Source of the DNA: DAOUGC01 sp034429695
GTDB lineage: Bacteria > Chloroflexota > Anaerolineae > Anaerolineales > Anaerolineaceae
Length of the DNA stretch: 34,216 nt
Direction of reading: 5' to 3'
Assembly (NCBI GenBank): GCA_034429695.1
Contig: DAOUGC010000218.1
Span: 1-34,216 of the forward strand
Below are positions 25,314 through 33,114 of this stretch, piece after piece. Every line of letters begins with the position of its first letter. Within the stretch, counting starts at the first letter, position 1. A model generated the notes under the pieces. It was given only the letters and a program-made list of their open reading frames with translations, was not told the origin of the DNA and made no database searches. A program made the translations under genes and the position numbers.

Positions 25314-26081
25314 CTAACTGCAGCGCATCAGTTCGTCAATTTCAGCGCGGTCCGAGATCAGGCGCGCGATTTTCCCATCCTGAATCTGGATGATCTTATC
25401 CACGTAACGGCACAGCCGCAGGTCGTGGGTAACCATGATGCCAGCTTTGTTTTCTTCGTGAATCAGGTCGGCGTACAGGCTGGCGACCTGAAAGGCGCGT
25501 TCGGTATCCAGGCTGGCGGGGGGCTCATCCGCCAGGACCACACTGGGGTTATGGATGAGTGAGCGGGCGATGGCAACGCGTTGCCGCTGACCACCGGATA
25601 GCTGATTGGGCAGGTTGTTCATGCGGTCCTGCAAGCCGAGGCGCAGCAAAAGGTCTTCAACGCGGAGCTTGCCCGCCCGATCAAGGCGATTATTGAGCCG
25701 CAGCATCAATTCAACGTTTTCACGCACGTTTAAATAAGGGACCAGATTGTTGGATTGGAAGGTGAAGCCAATCCTCTCGCGTCGGAATTTAATGCGCTGG
25801 GTTTCCGGCATGCGTGCCAGTTGCACCCCATCAATCATCACGCTGCCGTTGGTGGGTTCCAGCAGGGCTGCCAGAATGGCAAGCAGGGTGGTCTTGCCCG
25901 ACCCGGAAGGGCCGACCAGACCGACAAACTCGCCAGGGTATATTTGCACCGAAATCTCATCCACCGCGCGCACTTCACTGGTGCCAGACCCGTAGATTTT
26001 GCTGACCGCGCGCGTCTCGATCACCGGTTGGCGGGTTGCTACATCCTGATTTTCAATAACATTTTCGATAATGGCTTCCAT
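25314..26081 (-). CDS. ABC transporter ATP-binding protein (LolD/MacB/DevA type)
   Basis: This 255-residue ATPase has Walker A GPSGSGKTT at residues 57-65, a Q-loop with TFQSNNLVPYL, the signature LSGGQRQRVAIARSL at 161 and Walker B VVLADEPPASLD. The second Pro in DEPPAS replaces the usual Thr or Ser and is a small oddity. The family pairs with FtsX-like permeases and drives extrusion of lipids, lipoproteins or peptides by a mechanical cycle. The permease gene lies 8 bp upstream on the same strand, so the two form one transporter. Confidence 0.93.
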   Translation of the reverse strand: MEAIIENVIENQDVATRQPVIETRAVSKIYGSGTSEVRAVDEISVQIYPGEFVGLVGPSGSGKTTLLAILAALLEPTNGSVMIDGVQLARMPETQRIKFRRERIGFTFQSNNLVPYLNVRENVELMLRLNNRLDRAGKLRVEDLLLRLGLQDRMNNLPNQLSGGQRQRVAIARSLIHNPSVVLADEPPASLDTERAFQVASLYADLIHEENKAGIMVTHDLRLCRYVDKIIQIQDGKIARLISDRAEIDELMRCS

Positions 26082-26089
26082 TACTCACC

Positions 26090-27241
26090 TCACGAGGAAA
26101 GACCAAGCGCAATCAACGGTTCAACAGTGACGGCGCGCAGTACCGATACCAGCCCACCCAGCGGACCGATTAACAGCAGGGCTGAGATGGCGATTGCCAT
26201 GGATGCACCCTGGAACAGGATCGGCACCGATGATGGCAACCCCAGAGCCAGCAAACCGGTGACAATGCCGCCCATGATCACCCCGGATGTGGTCACGATG
26301 ATAATTTGCATGACCACTGCACCGGCGACAATTGAATTGGATGTGCCGATGGCTTTGAGTACGCCGATCTGCGGGATTTTTTGCAGCAACTGGATCTGGA
26401 AGAAACCTCCCACCACCAGCACGCCAATCAGCAGTGTGAAGGCTTGCTGGGTGTTGAGCGTTGACTGCTGGGCGGCGTATCCGGGCAGTGATTCAATGGC
26501 CTGTTTGAGGGTGGTTACTTCAACATCCTTTACCTGGGCGTGGATGCGTTCAACCACCAGTTCCTGATCGGCAGGATTTTCCAGTTTCACAACCACCACA
26601 TTTGCCACCAGTTCCACCAGCCCCGACCCCACCGCACCCTGTGGGCGGATGGTGTCCCATGTACGGTAAGGTAGAAAAACGGAGGGAGCAAACAGATACT
26701 GCTGTCCATCGGTGATACCCACCACGGTCAGGGTATAGAATTGTTCCTTGGTTCCCTGGATGGTTTTTATGGTGACCAGGTCGCCCACCTTGATCTTCTG
26801 TCGTGAAGCCAGATTGCCATCCAACACCACTTCGTTACCGCGGCTGGTCTGCAATCCCTGACCCTCGTAGATCACGGGGTTGCCCGGCTCACCCGGCTCC
26901 AAACCCACCAGCGAAATGTTGACATCTTCTCCATCTGGCATTGCCAGTGAGCCGCTGGAAAAGCCAATGGCGCCGATGGCCTGCACACCTTCCACTCGGC
27001 GCAGATCATTCAGGCGGGTGCGACCGATGCGGCTTGCAGCGATGGAATTGTCCACATTCGATTGAAAAACAACCAGGTCGGCGTCCACCTTGGACAGATA
27101 TTCCTTGTTGGCCTGCGCCAGACCCTGGGCTAATGCTGCGATAAACAACACCAGGGTAGTGATCAGGGCGATCACCATGCTGAAAAGGAAGAACCTTCCC
27201 CTATTTCTCCACACTTCTTTAAAAGCCAGATATACAGACAT
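26090..27241 (-). CDS. FtsX/DevC-like ABC transporter permease
   Basis: This 383-residue protein has the FtsX-family topology: one N-terminal helix (about residues 17-40), a large exported domain of roughly 220 residues (the MacB periplasmic-core type), then three further helices (near 266-287, 308-335 and 345-370). It forms a transporter with the downstream ATPase. No membrane-fusion protein or outer-membrane partner is nearby, in keeping with a cell lacking a classical outer membrane or with partners elsewhere. The substrate is unknown. The ATG has no strong ribosome-binding site; a GGGGAG lies 6 nt ahead. Confidence 0.9.
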   Translation of the reverse strand: MSVYLAFKEVWRNRGRFFLFSMVIALITTLVLFIAALAQGLAQANKEYLSKVDADLVVFQSNVDNSIAASRIGRTRLNDLRRVEGVQAIGAIGFSSGSLAMPDGEDVNISLVGLEPGEPGNPVIYEGQGLQTSRGNEVVLDGNLASRQKIKVGDLVTIKTIQGTKEQFYTLTVVGITDGQQYLFAPSVFLPYRTWDTIRPQGAVGSGLVELVANVVVVKLENPADQELVVERIHAQVKDVEVTTLKQAIESLPGYAAQQSTLNTQQAFTLLIGVLVVGGFFQIQLLQKIPQIGVLKAIGTSNSIVAGAVVMQIIIVTTSGVIMGGIVTGLLALGLPSSVPILFQGASMAIAISALLLIGPLGGLVSVLRAVTVEPLIALGLSS

Positions 27242-27368
27242 TGTTTACTCCCCGAAGTTAACTATCATCTTGAAGGAGGATACCACGCCGGATCTGATTC
27301 ACCAACGGGTTTTGTTACAAACCTTGTACAGAATCAATGTTCCTCCACAACATGAAGACCATGGTTTG

Positions 27369-28277
27369 TCATGGATTGAGTGTGGGCGCGGGACCAGGTG
27401 TAATGGTCGGATCGGCGCAAAACACCGACCCGCCGCCTGGATGCGTCTGCATGGTCAGGGCGATATCGCGTGAGGCACGCCGGTAGGTTTCAGGGTCGCC
27501 ATTGTCAGGGCGGTAGAAATTGGGGTCAGAATGGTACGCCAGCCACCACAAAATGGAATAATGCGCGCCAAATGCGCCCATTTCACTTAACGAGGTATCC
27601 ACAGTGCCACAGGTATGCCCGCCGACTTCGACATGACGGGCTTCATGAACCATCAAAACCATGTTGCCCTGCACGCCGGTGCGGGTGATGGTATTCAGCC
27701 AGGCATCACTTTCAAGACTTGACAGGCCGGTCGGCAGATTAATGACGCCCTCGGGATCGCAACAATATGCCATGCCAACATCTGAGCGTACACGCACGCC
27801 CTTCACGGTGCTGGTAAACCATTCGTACAGGGGTTTATCGGTCCACGGCAGGGGGGCGTCAAACTCAAGATATTTCATCATGATGATGGCGGTATAGATT
27901 TGCTTTTGCAGTTTGGTCAAATCGGCTGAACCACTGGAAGCCTTGCACAGCAATGTTCCCGCAGTGGGGTCTTCGCCTTCAAAGGTCACGCTGATACGGC
28001 TGTTGACATCGGCGATATCCTCAGCAGAAGGGCAGCGCGTATTGAGCAGGTCCACCGTGAGGGGTTTGGGGGTTTTGGTGGGCAGGGCGGTTGCGGTGGG
28101 AGGCGGCGAGGTGAGGGTTGGTGCCAGCGTGACAACCTGGGTGGGCTCCAACGCGACTGCCTGGGGCGGGTTGGTCGACGTCGCTTGCGGTGATGGGCTT
28201 GCGAAGGAAGGCATGCTACAAACCAGAAGGATGATCAAGGCGAGTGCCAGTACGAGCGGTTTGACAATGGGCTTCAT
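27369..28277 (-). CDS. Secreted HExxH putative metallopeptidase-like protein
   Basis: This 302-residue protein has a signal peptide (cleavage likely after SFA near residue 27), then a Thr/Pro-rich linker to about residue 72, then a globular domain with paired cysteines. The centre of that domain reads VHEARHVEVGGHTCG: His211-Glu-x-x-His215 is a zincin motif, and His221 sits where metzincins place the third zinc ligand. Whether it is a working peptidase is not known. The last 15 residues are again Thr/Pro-rich. The start has AAGGAG with normal spacing. The 127 bp to the permease gene downstream show no gene or clear terminator. Confidence 0.7.
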   Translation of the reverse strand: MKPIVKPLVLALALIILLVCSMPSFASPSPQATSTNPPQAVALEPTQVVTLAPTLTSPPPTATALPTKTPKPLTVDLLNTRCPSAEDIADVNSRISVTFEGEDPTAGTLLCKASSGSADLTKLQKQIYTAIIMMKYLEFDAPLPWTDKPLYEWFTSTVKGVRVRSDVGMAYCCDPEGVINLPTGLSSLESDAWLNTITRTGVQGNMVLMVHEARHVEVGGHTCGTVDTSLSEMGAFGAHYSILWWLAYHSDPNFYRPDNGDPETYRRASRDIALTMQTHPGGGSVFCADPTITPGPAPTLNP

Positions 28278-28422
28278 TTTGATTTCTCCTTGTTTTCAAG
28301 GGATTATTAACTATTATATCTGGCAGTGTTCCAATATATAATCACATGAAGCCAACGAGTGATTTTGACAAATATCAACACCACTGAAACCAGATACATG
28401 AAACATCACACAGGGTACTCAG

Positions 28423-29430
28423 ATGGGTAGACTGGTACAAATTATATTCCTCGCCATTTTCTCTATTATTGCTTTATTGAGAGAAGTTCGTAAAGCTCGG
28501 CCTTCAAAAAGATCATTGATATCAACAAAACCTTTTAATATTATTGATCCCGTTCCGTTTGATTCGAGGCAAATGTTAAGTGAAGGAGTGAAGGATTTTT
28601 CTTGCCGGAATTTGAACGGAGTTGATTTTTCCAATCAAGATTTAACAGGTTGTAATTTTTCAAACTCTTCTTTGAAGCGGGCAAAATTTTGTAACTCAAA
28701 TTTATCATTTGTTGATATGCGAGGAGCGGATTTATATAGAGCTGACCTAACCGGAACAAATTTATACGTTACCAACTTTGATGGGTGCGACCTAACCAGA
28801 GCAGTGTTTTCAGGTGCACACCTTTATGGAGTTAAATGGTATCAATGTGATTTAACCCGTGCTGTGTTTGACGATATTCTTCTTGAGGAAGTTCGTTCTA
28901 CCGAAGAGGAAGATTTTATTAGAGCGGCAGAAATTTACTATAAATTACGAATGGCACTTCGCCAAAATGGGATTATTGAGCGTTCGATACACTATTATAT
29001 AAGGGAACGTATATGTCGTCGGAACGCGATCCTAAAACGAAAACGATTTCTTTCCTGGTTTATTGATTTTTGTTTTGAGTATTTATTAAGTGGCTATGGT
29101 GAGAGTTTCAAAAATGTCCTAATCGCTTCCTTGGTGACTGTATTAATCTCGACAATATCCTTTTCTGTTATCCCCATTATTTGGCCTGATTCTTATGTGC
29201 TGGATGGATCGGTAATTCTTAATCCTATGAATGCAAAGAACATATTCGAAGTAGGTCGCATGGCTCTGGTGATTTTTTACTTTTCCATCACCACGTTCCT
29301 ATCTTCCCCTCCTAATGATTTTGTCGCAATTGGGTTAACAAAAGGTATTTATGTGCTTGACTCATTGTTTGGTGTCGTGTTAACTGCTCTGGCAATCACT
29401 GTTTATCTTCGGAAGATTATTAGAGAATGA
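28423..29430 (+). CDS. Pentapeptide-repeat membrane protein with degenerate channel-like C-terminus
   Basis: This 335-residue protein starts with a hydrophobic helix (residues 3-20). Residues 60-152 contain about 18 pentapeptide repeats of the A(D/N)LxX type (LTGCNF, LYRADL and LTRAVF are examples), which fold as a right-handed beta helix. A charged helical linker (AEIYYKLRMALRQNG, about 169-183) and SGYGESFKNVL lead into two membrane helices (about 231-254 and 308-329). Known pentapeptide proteins with this layout end in a two-helix potassium-channel module, but the expected TxGYG filter is replaced by ITTFLSSPPNDF, so ion conduction is doubtful. The next gene starts 3 bp after its stop. Confidence 0.82.
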   Translation: MGRLVQIIFLAIFSIIALLREVRKARPSKRSLISTKPFNIIDPVPFDSRQMLSEGVKDFSCRNLNGVDFSNQDLTGCNFSNSSLKRAKFCNSNLSFVDMRGADLYRADLTGTNLYVTNFDGCDLTRAVFSGAHLYGVKWYQCDLTRAVFDDILLEEVRSTEEEDFIRAAEIYYKLRMALRQNGIIERSIHYYIRERICRRNAILKRKRFLSWFIDFCFEYLLSGYGESFKNVLIASLVTVLISTISFSVIPIIWPDSYVLDGSVILNPMNAKNIFEVGRMALVIFYFSITTFLSSPPNDFVAIGLTKGIYVLDSLFGVVLTALAITVYLRKIIRE

Positions 29431-29433
29431 AGA

Positions 29434-30585
29434 ATGAAACGAATGGAATACAACATATCTGATATTGGAGAATACTTTCCAATTAAGATCACTCCCGGTT
29501 TTATCGCAATTGACACCCATATCGGATGTGTCAACTGCCTTTTTTGTTGTTGTAAACAACACCCTGTCCGGAACATGATTCTGGAGAATAACTTGCATGG
29601 AAATTATGGTCTGGGTATACAAGAAATATTCTCCTACTTAATAAGAATGCCAGCGTATGATAGAGCAAGAATGCCCATACGATTTGGTCATAATACAGAT
29701 GCGTCTTTACAATGGCGGGAATTTTGGCAACTAAGTGACTATTTACCAAAAAATTATCCAATAATTCACCTAAGGCGATTTCCCATATATCCCGAAGAGG
29801 AAGATTTTTTCTCAAGCGCAGGCACCAATATTCTATTAAAAATATCCATTACTCCGAAAAGTCAATCATTGAAAACATTCATTGACCCTCTCACTATGCT
29901 TGATAGTTTGAATTATGCAAGGGATGTGACAAAATTTTTCCTGATTGGACCACTGGTTGAGGATAATTTCTTTGAAGCGTTTGAAATAATTAAATCATTG
30001 CCAGAAAATAGCTTTATTCAAATCAAGCCTTTAAATCTTGAAGGAATAGAAAATTTACAAGGATTAGGCTTGCAAAGAGTTATTAATAAAGATATGGAAA
30101 ACCAACTTAGGGTTTATGCTCGGAAAATGGGACACCAGGTGACAAGCCATTTAGAATGTCCTCTCCGGAGAAATTTGGGGCAACCTTTTGATAGAGTTGG
30201 GGATTTGGATGAGTTTGAACGAACTGGTTGTGAGGTGTGCTCCAGTCGGGATTTATGTTATAAGGATATTGATTTGGAAAATGTGGAGGCTCAGTTATTA
30301 TCCTTACTAGAATATCTGGAACTTAAACCAATTGATCGAATGACAGTGATAGGATATAAAAAATTTCATATCACTGTTAATGAGCCAGTTGGTGCTGGGG
30401 ACTACGGTTTCCTTTCGAAAATGTTAAAAGTGAGGATCAAATTATCTGGTTCAAACCTTAGAAATCCATATCTTGCGGAGAAAGCCGTGTTGGAAAGATG
30501 GGAGCGAATTGGTTTCTTTCCGGTTGCGGATATAATTGGGGTGACACAGTCGGCTTTTCAAAAGCTAGGAGTTACTTTTTTGTGA
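29434..30585 (+). CDS. Divergent radical-SAM-like protein with SPASM-like cysteine cluster
   Basis: This 383-residue protein appears to be a radical SAM enzyme. The N-terminal motif is CVNCLFCCC: Cys32-x2-Cys35-x2-Cys38, one residue shorter than the canonical CX3CX2C, with Cys39 and Cys40 following. The next segments fit the radical-SAM barrel: PIRFGHNTDASLQWREF (81-97), a strand with LLKISITP (134-141) and FLIGPLVEDN (169-178). The C-terminal part holds Cys242 and then Cys266-x2-Cys269-x5-Cys275, matching the start of a SPASM CX2CX5C auxiliary-cluster motif. The substrate is unknown. It could be a peptide-modifying enzyme, but no precursor peptide is seen. It is coupled to both neighbours. 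Confidence 0.6.
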   Translation: MKRMEYNISDIGEYFPIKITPGFIAIDTHIGCVNCLFCCCKQHPVRNMILENNLHGNYGLGIQEIFSYLIRMPAYDRARMPIRFGHNTDASLQWREFWQLSDYLPKNYPIIHLRRFPIYPEEEDFFSSAGTNILLKISITPKSQSLKTFIDPLTMLDSLNYARDVTKFFLIGPLVEDNFFEAFEIIKSLPENSFIQIKPLNLEGIENLQGLGLQRVINKDMENQLRVYARKMGHQVTSHLECPLRRNLGQPFDRVGDLDEFERTGCEVCSSRDLCYKDIDLENVEAQLLSLLEYLELKPIDRMTVIGYKKFHITVNEPVGAGDYGFLSKMLKVRIKLSGSNLRNPYLAEKAVLERWERIGFFPVADIIGVTQSAFQKLGVTFL

Positions 30586-31268
30586 ATTCAGACGGTGAGA
30601 TCAAAAAGCAACTAACATTCCGTGATACATTGAAAAACCCATCCTTTAAGCGGGTTGTATTAATCGATTTTGATAATACAATCACAAAAATCGATGTATT
30701 GGATTATGTCATACAGCATATTCATGGAGTCGATGTTGAAGAAATGATGCCTGTTGGATTATCAGGGAATTTCGAGAGATTATTATTTCGGATCAATTCG
30801 CTCGTCGGTATCAATGTTGAAAAAATTCTTCCCCTGCTCACTTCGGATATCCTGCTAGATGGATACAAACAATTTTTCAAATGGTTAAAGGATGAAAAAT
30901 TTTTATCATTTATTGTGTCCGGGAATATCGATTTGATAATACAGGCCTATCAGCCTATACTTGGCTTTTCCGGGATTATTGCCACACGAACGCGAGTGGT
31001 AAAGGGAGTTATCCAACCTGTATCGGTTAAAGATATACAAAAAAATTACACTCAAATACGAGGAATATTAGGATTAGAAAATGTATTGTTTAATTCCTTC
31101 ATTTTTGGGATTGGTAACAATTTCTACGATGAAGCAATATTTGCGGTTGCCGATCATTCAGTATTATTTAATGGTGATACAGAAATGCGAAATAAGTTAA
31201 CCTTCGATTCAATAGAAGGGGATCTCTATGATTTGCAACGGTATCTATCTTCACAATTTGATAAATAG
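30582..31268 (+). CDS. HAD-superfamily phosphatase (phosphoserine phosphatase-like)
   Basis: This 228-residue protein has all four HAD motifs: I, VLIDFDNT with Asp29 and Asp31; II, the Ser in FIVSGN; III, a Lys in SVKDIQKNY; IV, GIGNNFYDEAIF. A helical cap lies between motifs I and II, as in phosphoserine phosphatase and its relatives. The likely start is GTG at 30582, overlapping the TGA of the radical-SAM gene as GTGA, with AGGAG 10 nt ahead. The frame extends upstream inside the previous gene, but that part is not family-like. Tight coupling suggests it acts on a phosphorylated product or cofactor of the same pathway; this is inference. Confidence 0.82.
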   Translation: MNSDGEIKKQLTFRDTLKNPSFKRVVLIDFDNTITKIDVLDYVIQHIHGVDVEEMMPVGLSGNFERLLFRINSLVGINVEKILPLLTSDILLDGYKQFFKWLKDEKFLSFIVSGNIDLIIQAYQPILGFSGIIATRTRVVKGVIQPVSVKDIQKNYTQIRGILGLENVLFNSFIFGIGNNFYDEAIFAVADHSVLFNGDTEMRNKLTFDSIEGDLYDLQRYLSSQFDK

Positions 31269-31286
31269 ATAATGGACAATGTTTAT

Positions 31287-32135
31287 ATGACAAGTATTAT
31301 CGATCTGCACATGCACAGCAATCAATCCGACGGGTTTTATACACCCGCCGATCTGGTGAAACTTGCTTACGACGCAGGCTTGCGCACCATCGCGATCACT
31401 GATCACGATAACATGGACGCGGTGAGACCGGCTCAGGAAGCGGCCAAAGCCCTGCCGGGGATGGAAGTGATCCCCGGAGTGGAAATCAGTGTGATCTGGA
31501 ACCACCACTCAATTGAGATCCTGGGGTACGGTTTTGACCTCGATGACCCGGTGCTCAACGATCTGTTGAACATGAAGAAAGAACGGCGCATCAGCCGCGT
31601 ACGACGCACGGTTGAAAAGTTGGCAGCACTCAATGTTAATGTCAGTTTTGAGAGGGTGATGGAGCTGGGCGGCGAAGGCTCAGTGGGGCGCCCGCATGTG
31701 GCGCAGGCGCTGGTGGAAGCCGGGTACGTGAAAGACACGCGTGAGGCGTTTGATGTGTATCTGGGAAGCTCCAAACCCGGTTATGTGAGCGGTGGTGCGG
31801 ATACATCCTTGCAGGAAGGCATTGATGCCGTCCATCACGCCCGTGGTCTGGCGGTGACGGCGCATCCGATCCTGCCGGACGTACCGGATTATCTGGATCT
31901 GGAAAAATATGTACCCGACGCGGCTGCAGCCGGTATTGACGGCATTGAGGGGTATTACTCAGAGTGGACCGAGGAAAACATCCGCACCATTGCAGAGATT
32001 GCCGCGCAGCACAACTGGCTGCGCACCGGCGGCAGTGATTTCCACGGTGGAGACATCAACCCGCACCTGCGCCTGGGACAGGTTCATGTGCCGGATGAGG
32101 TGCTGGTGGAGATGAGGAGAAGGCTGGGAAAGTAA
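31287..32135 (+). CDS. PHP-domain phosphoesterase
   Basis: This 282-residue protein is a PHP-family metal-dependent phosphoesterase of the RNase AM/YciV type. Metal-ligand motifs are DLHMHSNQSDG at the N-terminus, AITDHDN near residue 33, PGVEIS near 65, a His in TAHPILPD near 195 and GGSDFHGG near the end. Relatives hydrolyse 3',5'-nucleoside bisphosphates or remove 5' nucleotides from RNA. Two in-frame ATGs exist (31272 and 31287); the second gives the usual family start. Neither has a clear ribosome-binding site, perhaps because the AT-rich island has replaced the native upstream region. Composition is native except for the first few codons. Confidence 0.9.
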   Translation: MTSIIDLHMHSNQSDGFYTPADLVKLAYDAGLRTIAITDHDNMDAVRPAQEAAKALPGMEVIPGVEISVIWNHHSIEILGYGFDLDDPVLNDLLNMKKERRISRVRRTVEKLAALNVNVSFERVMELGGEGSVGRPHVAQALVEAGYVKDTREAFDVYLGSSKPGYVSGGADTSLQEGIDAVHHARGLAVTAHPILPDVPDYLDLEKYVPDAAAAGIDGIEGYYSEWTEENIRTIAEIAAQHNWLRTGGSDFHGGDINPHLRLGQVHVPDEVLVEMRRRLGK

Positions 32136-32199
32136 GAAGTAGGTAGTAGACAGTAAGAAGTAAGAATCCTTGTACTTCCTACGACCTACTGTCTACTTC
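32136..32199. repeat. Long imperfect hairpin made of GTAG/GAAGTA-type units
   Basis: The 27-nt arms 32136-32162 and 32173-32199 pair along most of their length, with perfect ends (GAAGTA) and several G-U or mismatched positions in the middle. A 10-nt loop separates them. It lies between convergent genes and could end both transcripts. The style matches the shorter 10289-10329 element, which suggests a dispersed repeat family. Confidence 0.55.
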
Positions 32200-32208
32200 A
32201 TACCATTT

Positions 32209-33003
32209 TCATTCCGCTGGCACCCAGGGGATTTCCACCGGACGGGTGTAGCCGTGTTTTTCGGCGGCAAACACGCGGCCATGAGACGGCTCGATGCAGC
32301 CGGGTTCGTCAATCAGTTCGAAAGCCGGTTCCCATGCGCCGATGGGGGTGAAGACCAGTTCTCCATCCTGGCATACCCAGGCTTCAATCAGGTAGGGAAC
32401 CTGCTCGGAATCGTCGCCAGCTTTGAGATAAACCGGTGTCCAGATCACGGTCAATTTATCGCCGTCCCGCACGGCCGAGACACTGTGGATGGGCCCGTAA
32501 TAGGGCGACATGGGCAGTTTTACGTCCAGCGCGCTGACCGGCTCCACCTGGTTGATATCGCCCTTGACCTCCATGTACTCGGCATTCAACCAGCACGGGT
32601 TGTCCCCGCCAATGGCGCGTACTTCGTAAAAGCTGCCGTTGTCGATCTGCCGGATGATCTCCAAATTGCTACCCCCGATCACCAAGTATTTGAACAGATA
32701 GGGCTTTCCAGGCCCGTAATGGCAAACCGCCTGTTCGATGGTCACCCTGCCGCGCAGCGTGGTATAGGTGGGAACGGGTGTGAGGGTGGCGGTGGGCGTG
32801 TGCGTCACCGTGGCTGTGGGAGTGGTCGTTTCAGTGGGCGTGAGCGTGATCGTGGCAGTCACGGTTGGCGTTGCGCTGGGGGTCAGGGTGAACGTGGCCG
32901 TGGGGGTGGGTGTGACAGTAGGCCCCAACGCCACTGGCAGCCCGGCGCACGCGGTTGAGAGCAGGATTATCAGGACAAAGAGGATGTAAAGTCGGGTTCT
33001 CAT
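32209..33003 (-). CDS. Lipoprotein with Thr/Pro linker and SH3-like domain
   Basis: This 264-residue protein has a lipoprotein signal with lipobox STAC (Cys19). It is followed by a Thr/Pro-rich linker of about 60 residues and then a compact domain with a YGPG turn, a GGSNLEIIRQ strand and a conserved NPCWLN, resembling a bacterial SH3-like (SH3b) domain. The remaining 120 residues are beta-rich without recognisable motifs. The linker would hold the domain away from the membrane. No function can be assigned. It is transcribed divergently from the MerR gene. Confidence 0.75.
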   Translation of the reverse strand: MRTRLYILFVLIILLSTACAGLPVALGPTVTPTPTATFTLTPSATPTVTATITLTPTETTTPTATVTHTPTATLTPVPTYTTLRGRVTIEQAVCHYGPGKPYLFKYLVIGGSNLEIIRQIDNGSFYEVRAIGGDNPCWLNAEYMEVKGDINQVEPVSALDVKLPMSPYYGPIHSVSAVRDGDKLTVIWTPVYLKAGDDSEQVPYLIEAWVCQDGELVFTPIGAWEPAFELIDEPGCIEPSHGRVFAAEKHGYTRPVEIPWVPAE

Positions 33004-33077
33004 GGGTTACCTGTAGGTGTATGTGGTCGATTTTACCCGATTGGCCATGGAATGTACCACCAATTTCTCAAAACCCC

Positions 33078-33108
33078 TTGACATTGACGTAACGTAATAG
33101 TTTATACT
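33078..33108 (+). promoter_or_regulatory. MerR-type promoter with 19-bp spacer, leaderless
   Basis: A perfect TTGACA (33078-33083) and TATACT (33103-33108) are separated by 19 bp, the long spacing typical of promoters that MerR-family activators untwist. The spacer begins TTGACGTAACGTAA, an imperfect dyad suitable as operator. The ATG at 33115 falls at the expected transcription start. Confidence 0.7.
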
Positions 33109-33114
33109 GTCGGC

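Larger units (their letters stand above)
28300..31271. other. AT-rich three-gene island, probably horizontally acquired
   Basis: Base composition falls sharply at about 28300 and recovers inside the PHP gene near 31300. The 60 bases at 28621-28680 contain 19 G+C, against 42 at 31681-31740. The interval carries three closely packed plus-strand genes with A/T-ending codons unlike their neighbours. No integrase, transposase, tRNA or flanking direct repeat was found, so the mode of entry is unknown. The 145 bp before the first gene contain only very short open frames and scattered TATAAT-like sequences on both strands. Confidence 0.7.

Noticed and set aside
28365..28398. TTGACA plus GATACA as promoter of the pentapeptide gene
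   Set aside because: The spacing is 22 bp, too long for a normal sigma-70 promoter.
28346..28430. Two tiny open frames (13 and 10 codons) ahead of the pentapeptide gene
   Set aside because: Neither has a ribosome-binding site. The second overlaps the gene start, but an upstream-ORF role or a precursor peptide for the radical SAM protein cannot be supported.
28300..31271. Island as a prophage or insertion sequence
   Set aside because: No integrase, transposase, structural phage gene, terminal inverted repeat or target duplication could be seen.
32765..32935. Apparent GTGGGN tandem repeat in the lipoprotein gene
   Set aside because: It is explained by codons of the Thr/Pro linker and stays in frame; no separate DNA repeat function is implied.
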